From the IMG/VR virus record IMGVR_UViG_3300020174_000004, positions 35,674 to 99,673 of that record: 64,000 nt of DNA; one strand, written 5' to 3'. Shown here in pieces: positions 1-10,654 of this stretch. The DNA comes from a virus. The position numbers and the translations under genes are program-made. Below the pieces are notes generated by a model. The model was not told the origin of the DNA and ran no database searches. It saw nothing but the letters and a program-made list of their open reading frames with translations. Every line of letters begins with the position of its first letter. Positions within the stretch are counted from its first letter, which is position 1.

Positions 1-558
1 AATGAAATAATTGAATTTAATGCTAACACTGATGTCGATAGTACTAATAATTTTATAACAATATCATCAAACCCATTTGTTAATAATGATTTAGTTTTAT
101 ATACTTCAAGAGAATTAGATTATACAAATACATCTCATTATGAAGTAACATTTAATGCTAACTCAGCTATTGATAATGCAAATGATTTTATAACTATATC
201 CTCTAATCAATTGGTAAATAATAATATAGTGTTTTATTCTACAAAATTAGATGGAACTGTGATATCTGGATTATCAAATGCTAATTATTATTATGTTGTT
301 TCGGCTAATTCTACAGGAATAAAACTATCTTCTACATATAATGGAAGTGTTATTAATATAACAAAAGGATTAACCGAAGAGCATATTATTATACAAAAAC
401 ATCCTAGTGCAATAGATAGTTTAACTGATGGCGATGAATATTATGTTGTTTCGGCTAATTCTACAGGAATAAAACTATCTGAAACAAGCAATGGTGATGT
501 AATAGATATAACATCAGGGTTTAACGAGATTCACACTCTTTCAAAGATAACGGTGTAA
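1..558 (+). CDS. Tail/baseplate periphery protein, C-terminal part (cut by window edge)
   Basis: The reading frame is open from base 1, so the start lies outside the window. The visible 185 residues contain imperfect repeats: segments of the type N-D-F-I-T-I-S-S-N-x-x-V-N-N and two copies of YYVVSANSTGIKLS, about 50 residues apart, each followed by an N-G-x-V-I-x-I-T segment. Such beta-rich repeats are common in phage fibre and baseplate proteins. The next gene, a gp8-like wedge protein, begins three bases after the stop. The function is inferred from repeats and neighbours; no enzymatic motif is visible. Confidence 0.7.
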   Translation, partial: NEIIEFNANTDVDSTNNFITISSNPFVNNDLVLYTSRELDYTNTSHYEVTFNANSAIDNANDFITISSNQLVNNNIVFYSTKLDGTVISGLSNANYYYVVSANSTGIKLSSTYNGSVINITKGLTEEHIIIQKHPSAIDSLTDGDEYYVVSANSTGIKLSETSNGDVIDITSGFNEIHTLSKITV

Positions 559-561
559 TAA

Positions 562-3500
562 ATGGCAGTCTTAACTATAAAACATGGTGTAAATCAAGCA
601 CAAGATTTTATTGATCATGTGTCAGCGCCAAATAATGCTCTTTATGTTTTTGTTGGCAAACCAACAGAATGGTCAAATGAACCAACACCTGATGTTGCAA
701 ATAATGATGTAAATCAGTTTGAACAAAAAATTTATCATGATATTGTTTTTGGAAAGAGAATAGAATCTACTGATGCAAAATCAATGATTAGAAGAATTAA
801 CTGGACTTCTAATACTGTTTATGATGAATATAATCATTTGGATGGCGATTTATATACTAAAAACTTTTTTGTCATAACAAATGAAAATCTTGTTTTTAAA
901 TGCATTCATAATAATGAAGATGCTAAATCAACTATAAAACCAAATCTAACAACAACATCAGGAACCTTTAAAACTACTGATGGTTATATTTGGAAATATA
1001 TGTTTACCATTGATAGCGATTCCATGAATAGATTTGCAACAAAGGATTATATTCCTGTTATTGCAAATACAATAGTAGAAGATAATGCAACTCCTGGATC
1101 AATTGATCATATTAATATAGTTAATGGTGGCACTAATTATCAAATATATGAAGTAGGCCAGGTTCAGAGATTAGCAAATAGTCAGGCCATAGTAATTTCT
1201 TCTGATGCTTCTGAAAATGATAACATTTATAATCTATCTTCAATTTACTTGAGTTCCGGTCTTGGTGGTAATCAAATTAGAAAAATTAAATCATATGATG
1301 GTTTGAATAAAATTATTATTCCATATGAAAAATTTGATACCTTTGTTAATATTAAGTTATCTAATATTTCTGATACATCAGAATTTTTGGTTGGTGAAAA
1401 TATTTCTCAAGATATAACAAAGCTTAATTATGTTTATTATACTGGGTATTTTACCGAAGGTGATGAAATTAAGCAAACTGATACTGATGCTCTTGGTTCT
1501 TTAATTATAGCAAACTCAAGCGTGTTTCAACTTTTTAGAAGCGGTGATACAGAATTTAATGCAACAGGTGATTATCCAGTATTTAATACGGCTACATCTG
1601 GACTTGAAACATCCAAAACTGGTACGGCCAGTATAACTGCTGCTTGCACGGTTATAACAGGCGTTGGCACATCTTTTGATACCGAATATGCAAATGACGA
1701 ATTTATTAGAGTTGGGCATGCAAACACAAATGCAAATATTAGAAGAATTAATGAAGTAACAAATTCAACACAAATTATAGTAAGTTTTGCTTTTGCTAAT
1801 ACACTATCTGCAAATGCACATTATAAATTAGCTGATGCTTTTAGCATTGAAAGCAAATCAATTTTAAGTTCAAATGGTGAAATTGTTTATCGCAATCTTG
1901 ATGGTGTCAGATTAACATATAATAATTCTATTACTTCATCTTCTGATTTTGTATTAGGTGAAACTATTGATATGGTTGATTCATCTAATAATAATCAATA
2001 TGCAAATGGTATTATTTCATCAATTGATGCAAATACAATTATTGTTTCTGATGTTAGTGGTGTATTTCAAGCATCAAATAATACAGTAGATTTATATGTA
2101 AAAGGAAAGACATCATTATCTAGAGCTCAAATTGATGATGTTGAAGATTATAAAAATATTACAATTATAGCAGATGATAGAAGTCTTGTTAATGGACAGA
2201 AAATTTTCTCTGATGGCGGCGCAAATGCTGTAGTAGAATCTACATTTTTTATTCCCAATGAGCAAACACAATATATAATCTCACCAACTGTTGCTATTAC
2301 TGGTGATGGTTCAAATGCTCTTGCATATTCAGTTGTTAATACTGGAGCAACATCAACAAATTCTGTTTACCAAATTGTTATGATAGATCCGGGATCTGGA
2401 TATACTAACGCCACTATTACAATAACAAGTAATAGTGAATTTGGAAATGGAGCATCCGCTGAAGCATTTATTAGCCCAATACTTGGCCATGGCGCAAATG
2501 CACAAATTGAACTAGGTGCTGATAGAGTTGGAATTAGTACTAAGATAGGAACATTTTCTGAAGAACAATATAAAATATTACCCTATGGTGATTATAGAAA
2601 AATTGGTATAATTAGAAATCCATTATATTCAACAACAAGTAATCCTACTCTTTGGCTACATTTAACTGATCTTGATAGAGTTAAATTGTTTATTGAAAAT
2701 AGAAGTGATATTTTTACAACTGGTGAAACAGTTTTACAGACATCATCAAATGCTACAGGAACTATTGTTTATAGTAATTCAACATATATGGAACTTAAAA
2801 ACATAGTTGGCTCATTTGATGCTAATACTGCTAATGATGATATAACTGGATTAGCATCCGGTGAAACCGCAAATGTTATTGCTGCTAATTCTTCATTGTT
2901 TACTGCTTCAGCTAATTCTATTTTTTATCAGCAAGTAGTTGATAATAATGGACTCGGTGTCTATGGCGCTAATGGAATAATTACTCAAGTAGTTTCAAAT
3001 ACTTTAATTCGTGTATCAGATGTTGCTGGTAGATTGCAAAGTTCTCAACAAATAATTGAACCTTCAACTAATGCATATGCTACAGTTGAATATATCTATA
3101 CTGCAAATAATTCACAAGATATAACCAATAACTATGGCAAGTGGTTTAATCAAACTTCAAGAATTGGCATAAATAGTCAAACAGGTAATTATATTCTTTT
3201 TGAAAAGGTAATTCAAGAAACATCAAATGCTTCTGGTATTATTATAAATTTGACTAATGAGCTTGATTTTACTCTTTCTTCAAACACTGGTGCTTTTATT
3301 GTAGGAGAAAGAATTGATAATACTACTACAAGTGGAAATGCTGTGATTTTATTTGCCAATTCAACATATATAAAATTATCAGATGTTCAAGGAACATTTG
3401 AAGCCGGCGATGGATTTGATGGTCAAAGTTCTGGTGAGTCTGGTGTTGTGGATGAAGCATTTCCGGTTATTGTTGTTAATGATATTGAAAATAGATTCCA

Positions 3501-3684
3501 GAATGGTGATAACTTAATTATTGGTCAAACATCAAATACACAAGGAACTAGTGCATTAGCAAATACCATTACATATCCAGATCTAGTTAGAGAAAGTGGT
3601 GATGTTATCTATATTGAAAACATAGAACCATTTGAAAAGACAATAAATAGTAGAGAAGACATTCGTCTAATTGTAAAATTTTAA
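562..3684 (+). CDS. gp8: Baseplate wedge protein, gp8-like, much enlarged
   Basis: A 1040-residue structural protein. The N-terminal part resembles T4 gp8: a G-K-P-T-E-W-S segment near residue 33, a charged R-R-I-N-W near residue 77, and the G-Y-I-W-K-Y-M-F motif near residue 147. The last 25 residues, with SGDVIYIEN and then a beta strand ending in I-V-K-F, match the T4 gp8 end (GEMIYMEN ... ILFTF). T4 gp8 has about 334 residues, so some 700 residues of Asn/Ser/Thr-rich repeats appear to be inserted between the conserved ends. It would sit in the baseplate wedge. Homology rests on recalled T4 sequence. Confidence 0.7.
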   Translation: MAVLTIKHGVNQAQDFIDHVSAPNNALYVFVGKPTEWSNEPTPDVANNDVNQFEQKIYHDIVFGKRIESTDAKSMIRRINWTSNTVYDEYNHLDGDLYTKNFFVITNENLVFKCIHNNEDAKSTIKPNLTTTSGTFKTTDGYIWKYMFTIDSDSMNRFATKDYIPVIANTIVEDNATPGSIDHINIVNGGTNYQIYEVGQVQRLANSQAIVISSDASENDNIYNLSSIYLSSGLGGNQIRKIKSYDGLNKIIIPYEKFDTFVNIKLSNISDTSEFLVGENISQDITKLNYVYYTGYFTEGDEIKQTDTDALGSLIIANSSVFQLFRSGDTEFNATGDYPVFNTATSGLETSKTGTASITAACTVITGVGTSFDTEYANDEFIRVGHANTNANIRRINEVTNSTQIIVSFAFANTLSANAHYKLADAFSIESKSILSSNGEIVYRNLDGVRLTYNNSITSSSDFVLGETIDMVDSSNNNQYANGIISSIDANTIIVSDVSGVFQASNNTVDLYVKGKTSLSRAQIDDVEDYKNITIIADDRSLVNGQKIFSDGGANAVVESTFFIPNEQTQYIISPTVAITGDGSNALAYSVVNTGATSTNSVYQIVMIDPGSGYTNATITITSNSEFGNGASAEAFISPILGHGANAQIELGADRVGISTKIGTFSEEQYKILPYGDYRKIGIIRNPLYSTTSNPTLWLHLTDLDRVKLFIENRSDIFTTGETVLQTSSNATGTIVYSNSTYMELKNIVGSFDANTANDDITGLASGETANVIAANSSLFTASANSIFYQQVVDNNGLGVYGANGIITQVVSNTLIRVSDVAGRLQSSQQIIEPSTNAYATVEYIYTANNSQDITNNYGKWFNQTSRIGINSQTGNYILFEKVIQETSNASGIIINLTNELDFTLSSNTGAFIVGERIDNTTTSGNAVILFANSTYIKLSDVQGTFEAGDGFDGQSSGESGVVDEAFPVIVVNDIENRFQNGDNLIIGQTSNTQGTSALANTITYPDLVRESGDVIYIENIEPFEKTINSREDIRLIVKF

Positions 3685-3693
3685 GAGGAAAAG

Positions 3694-6600
3694 ATGGCGA
3701 TCACAACAGATCTTTCACGTAGACCATATTTTGACGAGTTTGATGCTAATGATAACTTTCATAGAGTTTTATTTAGACCATCAACAGCAGTTCAAACACG
3801 TGAACTTAATGAAATGCAATCTATATTGCAGGATCAGGTAGATAAATTTGGTCGTCATATTTTTAAAAATGGGTCTGTTGTTGAAGGGTGCTCATTTACA
3901 TTTGATAGAAAATATAACTTTGTAAAAATCAATGATACATACACAAATAACTTTGCTATCTCAACAACTTCAGACTTTGTTGGAAACTATATTGAAAATG
4001 AAAATGGATTGCAGGCTTTAATTATTAATTCAGCGGATGGTCTAGAATCAGCAGCTCCAGATTTTAATACTTTATATGTTTCTTATTTAAATTCTGCTGC
4101 ATATGCAAATGGTGATCCACAAAAAAGTTTTGATAAAGGTGATGCATTAACATTATATACAACGGCAAATGTTCAAATTGGTAATTCAACTATTGAAGTT
4201 GCAACTCCTGCAAATACTTCAGAAGCTTCTGTTGGTTTTGGTTATGCTTTTACTACAACCGAAGGCGTAATTTTTAAAGATGGATATTTTGTAAGAGTTC
4301 CAACACAAACTATACTTGTCAGTAAGTATGATAATACTCCTAATAATGTTTCTATTGGATTTAAACTTGATGAATCAATCATAACACCAGAAGCAGATAC
4401 CACGCTACTTGATAATGCGGCTGGTTCTCCAAACTTTTCAGCACCTGGCGCGCATAGACTTAAATTAGTACCAACATTAGAAAAAAGAACTACATCAAAT
4501 ATTGATACTAATATATTCTTTTCATTATGTGATTTTAAAAATGGTTATCCAGTCACTATTAAGAATGATGCTCAGTACGCTGCTCTTGGAGCAGAACAAG
4601 CAAGAAGAACATATGAAACAAATGGCGACTTTGTTGTAAAACCATTTCTATTAAATACTGAAACACATGCTTCAAATGCTGAGCTTTTAAATCTTGTTGT
4701 TTCACAAGGTCTTGGATATGCCAAAGGATATAGAGTTGAATATCTTAATAATAATATTTTAGATTTGCGTAAAGGAACAGATTATGCTAATTCTGAAGTA
4801 ACAATTACTTCAAATTATGAAAATTATTTTATTGTTGATGATTATGTTGGCGAATTTGATACAGATCAATTAATTGAAGTTGAATTACATAATGCATTCA
4901 AAAATGCATTAACAGATCGTGGTTTTCTAGGAACTGCAGCTGGATCAACACAAATTGGTACAGCTAAAATTAGAAGTGTACTTCATGAATCCGGAACACC
5001 TGGTACTTCTGATGCGCAATATAAATTATACATATTTGATATTGTAATGAATGCTGGCTATTCAACATCTGATGTTAAATCTGTAATGTATACTTCAGGT
5101 GGTTCAACTGTTGCATGCGCTGATATTGTTCAAATTTATAATGCTTCTCTTGGCGCTAATACAACAAGACTTGAAGGAGATTCTCAAAGAACATTATTAT
5201 TTAGACTTGGTCCAAAGGCTTTAACTACAAATGGATTTGGATCTTCAGCTTCATTTTCATATAGAAATAAAGAGTCCGGCACTATTCTAGCAAATGGTCA
5301 AATAACCATTACTCTTTCTTCTGATACGTTTCCTTATTCTGGAACACTATCAACTTCGCAAAAACAAGAATTTATTCTTATTCCAACAGCCAATCAGGTT
5401 TCTACTAAAACAGGAACCGTAAACACTTATTCAAATTCAACAGTTACGGGTGTTGGAACCAGCTTTACTTCAGAATATAGTGCTGGTGATTATGTAACTA
5501 TTGATGGTTATACTAGAAGAATTACACAAGTATCAAATAATACACATATGAAAATAGATGCAAATGCATCTTATAGCAATACTGGAGCAACACATAAAAA
5601 GATTTTTATCAATGGTGTACCAATTCCATTAGATAGATCTGCAAGAAGTGTTATTGTTAATTCAACTACTGAAACAGAAATTAATCTTAATGAAACTTTT
5701 GATTCTTCTGGTACTCTTGCTGCTGTTGTGTATCATAAAGCAAAAAGATCTTCTGCACAACCAATTCAAAAAGACATTAAGAAAGCTCGTTATGTTAAGA
5801 TAGATTGTTCAAATTCTTCTTATGGAACTTCTGGACCATGGCCTTTTGGTTTCTCTGATGTTCATAAAATTAATGCTGTTTATATTGGCACTGGTGGTGT
5901 ATATTCCAACACTGGAACTGATTATAAAAATTATTTTACTCTTGATAATGGTCAGAAAGATTCATATTATGCAATATCTACTTTAAAAACTAAAACAAAT
6001 TCTTTATTAAGTAATACTTCAACTATTCTTGTTGAATTTGATTATTTTGATCACGATGAATCAGCCGGTAAAGGTTTCTTTACTGCTGCTTCTTATCCTG
6101 TTTATGCCAATGATTATATAGATTCAACACATATCTCCATTAAAGATATTCCACTATATACTTCTTCAAAAGGCCAGGTATATGATTTACGTGATCATGT
6201 AGATTTTAGACCATATGCTGCAAATACAGCAGTTGATACAGGAACAGTTGCAAGCGCAACAGTTAATCCTATAGCAACTATATCATGGGATTTACCAGTT
6301 GAAGGTTCTTATATCCCTGTTCCCGATTCAGAATTTACAACTGATCTGGCATATTATCTACCACGTGTTGATAGAGTTATGATGACTACTGGGGGACAGA
6401 TAAGAATTATTGAAGGTGAATCATCATTAACACCCGTGCCTCCTCTTGCTAAAGAAGATATGATGAATCTTGGAACTGTTAGAGTTACACAATATCCAAC
6501 TTTAACACCATATGAAGCAAAATTAGCCAATCGTTATGATTATTCAGTTACTGTTGATATTAAACAAAACAAAAGATATACAATGAGAGATATTGCCGGT

Positions 6601-7893
6601 ATTGAGTCAAGAATTAATGTTCTTGAATATTATACTGCTTTAAACCTTCTTGAAAAAAATGCTAATGATTTATTAGTAAGAAGTGATTCAACAGGTCTTA
6701 ATAGATTTAAAAATGGATTTATGGTTGATAACTTTGATACATTTGCAGTTACCAATACTTTACATCCAAAGTTTAATATTTCTCTTGATAAAAAGAAATC
6801 AGAATTAAGACCAAAATTTAAAGTTAGAAGATTTACTTTGGATTTTGATTCTTCTAAGAGTTCAAATGTTGTTAAAAAAGGTAAATCAATATTATTAACT
6901 CATACTTCTTCACTTTTAACAAGACAAAATTTTGCTACAAAATATAGAAATTGTATTGAAGGCAATATATATAATCATATTGGAAGAATAGAAATTCCGT
7001 TAGAAGGATCAATTGAACCATGTTATGATACTTTACCGGATGTTGTATCAAACCTTGATTTATCACAGAACTGGATAACTTTAGCAAATGCATGGGAAAC
7101 TGAATGGGGTACATGGGAAACACAAAGCACTAGACAAACTGGCACTTCGAGTTCAAGTACATCATCTACATCATCTGCATGGGATTATTATGGTGGTGAA
7201 ACTGTTACTACTACTACTTATACAACTACAGTTGATACGTTTGCCGAACAACAAAAAAGAATTGGTCAAGATTTAGTTACAACAAATAATAATACTTCTA
7301 TAAATTTAGGTCAATATATACAAAGCATTAATATATTACCATATATTAATGCTCAAACTGTACAATTTTATGCTTATGATTTAAAACCTAATACTAGAGT
7401 ATATCTTTATTTTAATGATATTCTTTTAAGTTATAGTACAAGATTGGATAATAATAGTTATGTTAGAAGATTAGATACTTCAACTAATGCTTCAAATATA
7501 TTTCAAAACTCTGATGAAATAACATATCAATTAAAAGAAGAACTTATTACTGATTCTAAAGGACGTGTATTTGGCGTAATTAATATACCACCAAATACAT
7601 TTAAACAAGAACAATCGTTAATTAAAATTTTAGATATAGATGATTTAACACAAGGTGAAGATGCTATAACTACTTCAGCTATTAAAGAATTTTATGCATC
7701 TAAATTACATGTTAACTATGCAAGTTCTATTTTAAATGTAAAATCGCCATTATTAGAATGGAGTGAAGTAGATGCAAATAGAACTATAACATATACAGAA
7801 ACAGGAACGAATGTTGTAAGAACATCAATATATATAGAGCCACCACCACCGCCAGAAGACGAGTATTACTTTGAATGTGCTTCTTGTCCATAA
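3694..7893 (+). CDS. Large structural protein, DUF4815-type (tail/baseplate)
   Basis: A 1399-residue virion protein. Its N-terminus (SRRPYFDEFD, then F-R-P-S-T-A-V-Q-T-R-E-L-N-E-M-Q) is the signature I associate with DUF4815 proteins of T4-like marine phages, which lie in the tail/baseplate gene block. The middle is beta-rich and repetitive; a Ser/Thr-rich linker lies near residues 1145-1180; the C-terminus has a Pro run and C-A-S-C-P. An AGAGGAAAAG ribosome site precedes the ATG. It lies between the gp8-like gene and another large structural gene, so a role in the outer baseplate or fibre attachment is likely but unproven. Confidence 0.7.
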   Translation: MAITTDLSRRPYFDEFDANDNFHRVLFRPSTAVQTRELNEMQSILQDQVDKFGRHIFKNGSVVEGCSFTFDRKYNFVKINDTYTNNFAISTTSDFVGNYIENENGLQALIINSADGLESAAPDFNTLYVSYLNSAAYANGDPQKSFDKGDALTLYTTANVQIGNSTIEVATPANTSEASVGFGYAFTTTEGVIFKDGYFVRVPTQTILVSKYDNTPNNVSIGFKLDESIITPEADTTLLDNAAGSPNFSAPGAHRLKLVPTLEKRTTSNIDTNIFFSLCDFKNGYPVTIKNDAQYAALGAEQARRTYETNGDFVVKPFLLNTETHASNAELLNLVVSQGLGYAKGYRVEYLNNNILDLRKGTDYANSEVTITSNYENYFIVDDYVGEFDTDQLIEVELHNAFKNALTDRGFLGTAAGSTQIGTAKIRSVLHESGTPGTSDAQYKLYIFDIVMNAGYSTSDVKSVMYTSGGSTVACADIVQIYNASLGANTTRLEGDSQRTLLFRLGPKALTTNGFGSSASFSYRNKESGTILANGQITITLSSDTFPYSGTLSTSQKQEFILIPTANQVSTKTGTVNTYSNSTVTGVGTSFTSEYSAGDYVTIDGYTRRITQVSNNTHMKIDANASYSNTGATHKKIFINGVPIPLDRSARSVIVNSTTETEINLNETFDSSGTLAAVVYHKAKRSSAQPIQKDIKKARYVKIDCSNSSYGTSGPWPFGFSDVHKINAVYIGTGGVYSNTGTDYKNYFTLDNGQKDSYYAISTLKTKTNSLLSNTSTILVEFDYFDHDESAGKGFFTAASYPVYANDYIDSTHISIKDIPLYTSSKGQVYDLRDHVDFRPYAANTAVDTGTVASATVNPIATISWDLPVEGSYIPVPDSEFTTDLAYYLPRVDRVMMTTGGQIRIIEGESSLTPVPPLAKEDMMNLGTVRVTQYPTLTPYEAKLANRYDYSVTVDIKQNKRYTMRDIAGIESRINVLEYYTALNLLEKNANDLLVRSDSTGLNRFKNGFMVDNFDTFAVTNTLHPKFNISLDKKKSELRPKFKVRRFTLDFDSSKSSNVVKKGKSILLTHTSSLLTRQNFATKYRNCIEGNIYNHIGRIEIPLEGSIEPCYDTLPDVVSNLDLSQNWITLANAWETEWGTWETQSTRQTGTSSSSTSSTSSAWDYYGGETVTTTTYTTTVDTFAEQQKRIGQDLVTTNNNTSINLGQYIQSINILPYINAQTVQFYAYDLKPNTRVYLYFNDILLSYSTRLDNNSYVRRLDTSTNASNIFQNSDEITYQLKEELITDSKGRVFGVINIPPNTFKQEQSLIKILDIDDLTQGEDAITTSAIKEFYASKLHVNYASSILNVKSPLLEWSEVDANRTITYTETGTNVVRTSIYIEPPPPPEDEYYFECASCP

Positions 7894-7911
7894 AAATCAA
7901 GGAAATAATAA

Positions 7912-10428
7912 ATGAAACCAATTGGTCAAACGTTTTTTGTATCAAAACCGCAAAATGGAACGGCTGGTATTTATCTATATAAAATAGATGTATATTTTAA
8001 ATCTATTGATCCTGATAAAGGTATAGTTTTACAATTAAGAGAAACTGATAATGGATACCCTACTTCTATAGTTATACCAAATAGTGAATGTTTCGCTTTT
8101 CCTGACGGTGATTATCAAGATGCTATAGCAAATCCAGATGATTATGGTGGGCTTTGGGATGATCAACCCACACATAATATTGCATATGCATCAGATGATG
8201 CTAGTGCTGCTACTAGTTTTACTTTTAAACAACCACCATATTTAGAAGCAAATAAATCATATGCATTTGTTTTAATACCCGGAGGTGGAACCGATAAATA
8301 TGAAGTTTGGACTTCAGAAATTGGACAAACTGATGTATTAACAAATAATTTAGTAAGTAAAAATAATGACACAGGAACTTTGTTTATATCATCAAACGAT
8401 ATTCAATGGACTCCTATACAAACTGAAGATATAAAATTTTCAATACATCAAGCTAGTTTTACTAACACTTCTGGTAGCGCAATATTAAATGTAGCAAATA
8501 CAGATTCTTTTTATATAAAAGATACTGTTGGAACTTTTCGAAAAGGTGAAACTGCATATGTTAGTAATGCAGTGTTTGATATTTCAAGATTAGTTATTGC
8601 TTCCAATTCTGCTGCATTTACAACATCAGAAACAGTTTATCAGAGCAATGGAACAGCAAATATTGCATTTGGTACTTTAACTTTTGCTAATACAACTAAT
8701 CTTGTTGTTGCAAATACCAGAGGTGTATTTGATGCTTCATATGAAGTAAAAGGAATCACTTCAACAGCAAATGCTTCACTTTCTTCAGTTGTAGATGATA
8801 CTACTTTCTCCAGTGGTTCAAATACTATAACAGTGCCATATTCAGGTGTTTTTTCTAATGGTGATTATATTTTTGTAGCTAAAAGTTCTTTAGCCAATGG
8901 GCTTTTTAGAAGAATTACTTCTATAAATTCAAATACGGAGATTCGAGTTAATACTAATATGCCTTATACCGAATCAACTGGCGCATTTATAGCAAGATAT
9001 GATAATATTGGAGGATTGATTAACACACAAGAAATTTATGATCAAAATAAACAATCTATAGTATTAATTTTTCAAAAATCTTTTACTTCTTCAAGAAATC
9101 ATTCTGGATCTAAAATATATAATGAATATGTGTTTGGACTTTCTTCTAAATCAGCAGCAAAAATAGATTCACAAAGTGAAATTCAATATAATTCAATAAC
9201 TCCTTTAATTTTAGAATTTGAACCAAAAGATACGTCATTAACATATTCATTTAAAGGCTTAGATGATGATGGAAATTATACATCTGATGATTCTTCATAT
9301 TTAAATTTAAAAAATAAAATTGCTGCCGAATTATATGATAAACAAAGAATTTTAGCTAATTATAGTAATGAATTGGAAAATAGATCAGGTTCTGCAAATA
9401 CTTCTTTAAGAATTAAAGTAGATTTTGCAACTGGAAATAATGAAATTTCTCCTAATATTGATATGATGTCAAGATACATTACTTTAACAGAAAATATTCT
9501 TGTATCAGATGAAAATTTAACTGGTTATTATTTAACTCTTAATAAAACTCTTGATAACCAATTGGATGTTCCAGCTGTAGGTTCAACTGTTACGCTTGGA
9601 TCTAATACAGCAGAAGTAGCATATGCTAATACTACATTTGTTAGAGTAATTAATAATTCAGGAAAATTTCCATCAAATCCGGGTAATATGACATTTGATA
9701 CATTTACAGCAAATGTTTCAATTGCTGAATACTATTCAGAAAGTTTGGATAATGGATTTGATGATGTGGCAAGATATATTTCTAAAAGCACATCACTCGC
9801 TCCAAATCAAGAAGCCGATGATGCAATAACATATTTAACTGCATATAGACCAGCAAACACCGGCATATATGTTTATATTAAGGCTCTTGGTGTAAATGAT
9901 TCTAGTGATTTTGAAAATAGAGTTTGGTCACAAATGCCAGAAAAAAATTCTATTGGATTATTAAGCAGTAAGGCTAATATTAATGACTATGTTGAATTAG
10001 AATATAATCTTCCAACAAGTAAAGGTCTTTTTGCTGATTCTGGAAGTTGTGGATCTACCTCAGCAAATGTTGGAATGTTTAATACAGAAACTCTTTCTGT
10101 TGGTGATTTTATATATGTTAAGGATAATGCAAACTCAACATTCACTGTAAGAGAAGTTATATCCGTAACAAATTCAAGTTCAGTTGTTGTATCAAGTAAT
10201 GTAGGTTTTACATCTTCAAATGCGGCAATTGGTGTTATACCAGACCTATCACATGAAAATGGCGTATTTAAATATCATGATAATGAATATATTTCTAAAT
10301 ATGTAAATAGTTCTGGTGATGTCCATGATACAATCAAACAATTTGCTATTAAGATAATACTAACCGGTGATAATCATTATATTATTCCACGTGTTGCTGA
10401 TATGAGAACTCTAGCATTACAGAACTAA
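7912..10428 (+). CDS. Large structural protein, tail/baseplate periphery
   Basis: An 838-residue protein with a strong AAGGAAATAATAA leader. The N-terminus (QTFFV, then G-I-Y-L-Y-K-I-D-V-Y-F) reads like a beta-sandwich; the centre has repeats with F-x-x-G-E-T and N-A-x-x-x-V shared in style with the preceding two proteins, and the end (HYIIPRVADMRTLAL) looks like a compact terminal domain. It probably works with the DUF4815-type protein upstream. I do not recognise a named family beyond phage structural protein. Confidence 0.55.
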   Translation: MKPIGQTFFVSKPQNGTAGIYLYKIDVYFKSIDPDKGIVLQLRETDNGYPTSIVIPNSECFAFPDGDYQDAIANPDDYGGLWDDQPTHNIAYASDDASAATSFTFKQPPYLEANKSYAFVLIPGGGTDKYEVWTSEIGQTDVLTNNLVSKNNDTGTLFISSNDIQWTPIQTEDIKFSIHQASFTNTSGSAILNVANTDSFYIKDTVGTFRKGETAYVSNAVFDISRLVIASNSAAFTTSETVYQSNGTANIAFGTLTFANTTNLVVANTRGVFDASYEVKGITSTANASLSSVVDDTTFSSGSNTITVPYSGVFSNGDYIFVAKSSLANGLFRRITSINSNTEIRVNTNMPYTESTGAFIARYDNIGGLINTQEIYDQNKQSIVLIFQKSFTSSRNHSGSKIYNEYVFGLSSKSAAKIDSQSEIQYNSITPLILEFEPKDTSLTYSFKGLDDDGNYTSDDSSYLNLKNKIAAELYDKQRILANYSNELENRSGSANTSLRIKVDFATGNNEISPNIDMMSRYITLTENILVSDENLTGYYLTLNKTLDNQLDVPAVGSTVTLGSNTAEVAYANTTFVRVINNSGKFPSNPGNMTFDTFTANVSIAEYYSESLDNGFDDVARYISKSTSLAPNQEADDAITYLTAYRPANTGIYVYIKALGVNDSSDFENRVWSQMPEKNSIGLLSSKANINDYVELEYNLPTSKGLFADSGSCGSTSANVGMFNTETLSVGDFIYVKDNANSTFTVREVISVTNSSSVVVSSNVGFTSSNAAIGVIPDLSHENGVFKYHDNEYISKYVNSSGDVHDTIKQFAIKIILTGDNHYIIPRVADMRTLALQN

Positions 10429-10429
10429 G

Positions 10430-10654
10430 ATGGCAGAAAATTATTTAAAAGTAATAGATAATAAAAATCTTCTTAGACATGCTAGTTCTCGTGGAATAGT
10501 AAACACAGATGATGATGGACTAAAAAAATATCGTGAAGAACGTGATCGAGCAAAGAAACTAAATAATATTGTAGAAGAACAGGATAAAATTAATCAAGAA
10601 CTTAATGATATTAAGTCTTTGTTATCACAAATTTTAAATAAGATAGAGAAGTAA
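10430..10654 (+). CDS. Small coiled-coil protein
   Basis: A 74-residue, highly charged protein. Residues 30-74 form a predicted coiled coil (heptads with L-N-N-I-V, I-N-Q-E-L, I-K-S-L-L, I-L-N-K-I). It begins one base after the preceding stop and its own stop directly touches the next ATG, so it is co-translated with structural genes. A trimeric connector or chaperone for the neighbouring tail proteins is plausible; the sequence does not decide this. Confidence 0.55.
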   Translation: MAENYLKVIDNKNLLRHASSRGIVNTDDDGLKKYREERDRAKKLNNIVEEQDKINQELNDIKSLLSQILNKIEK

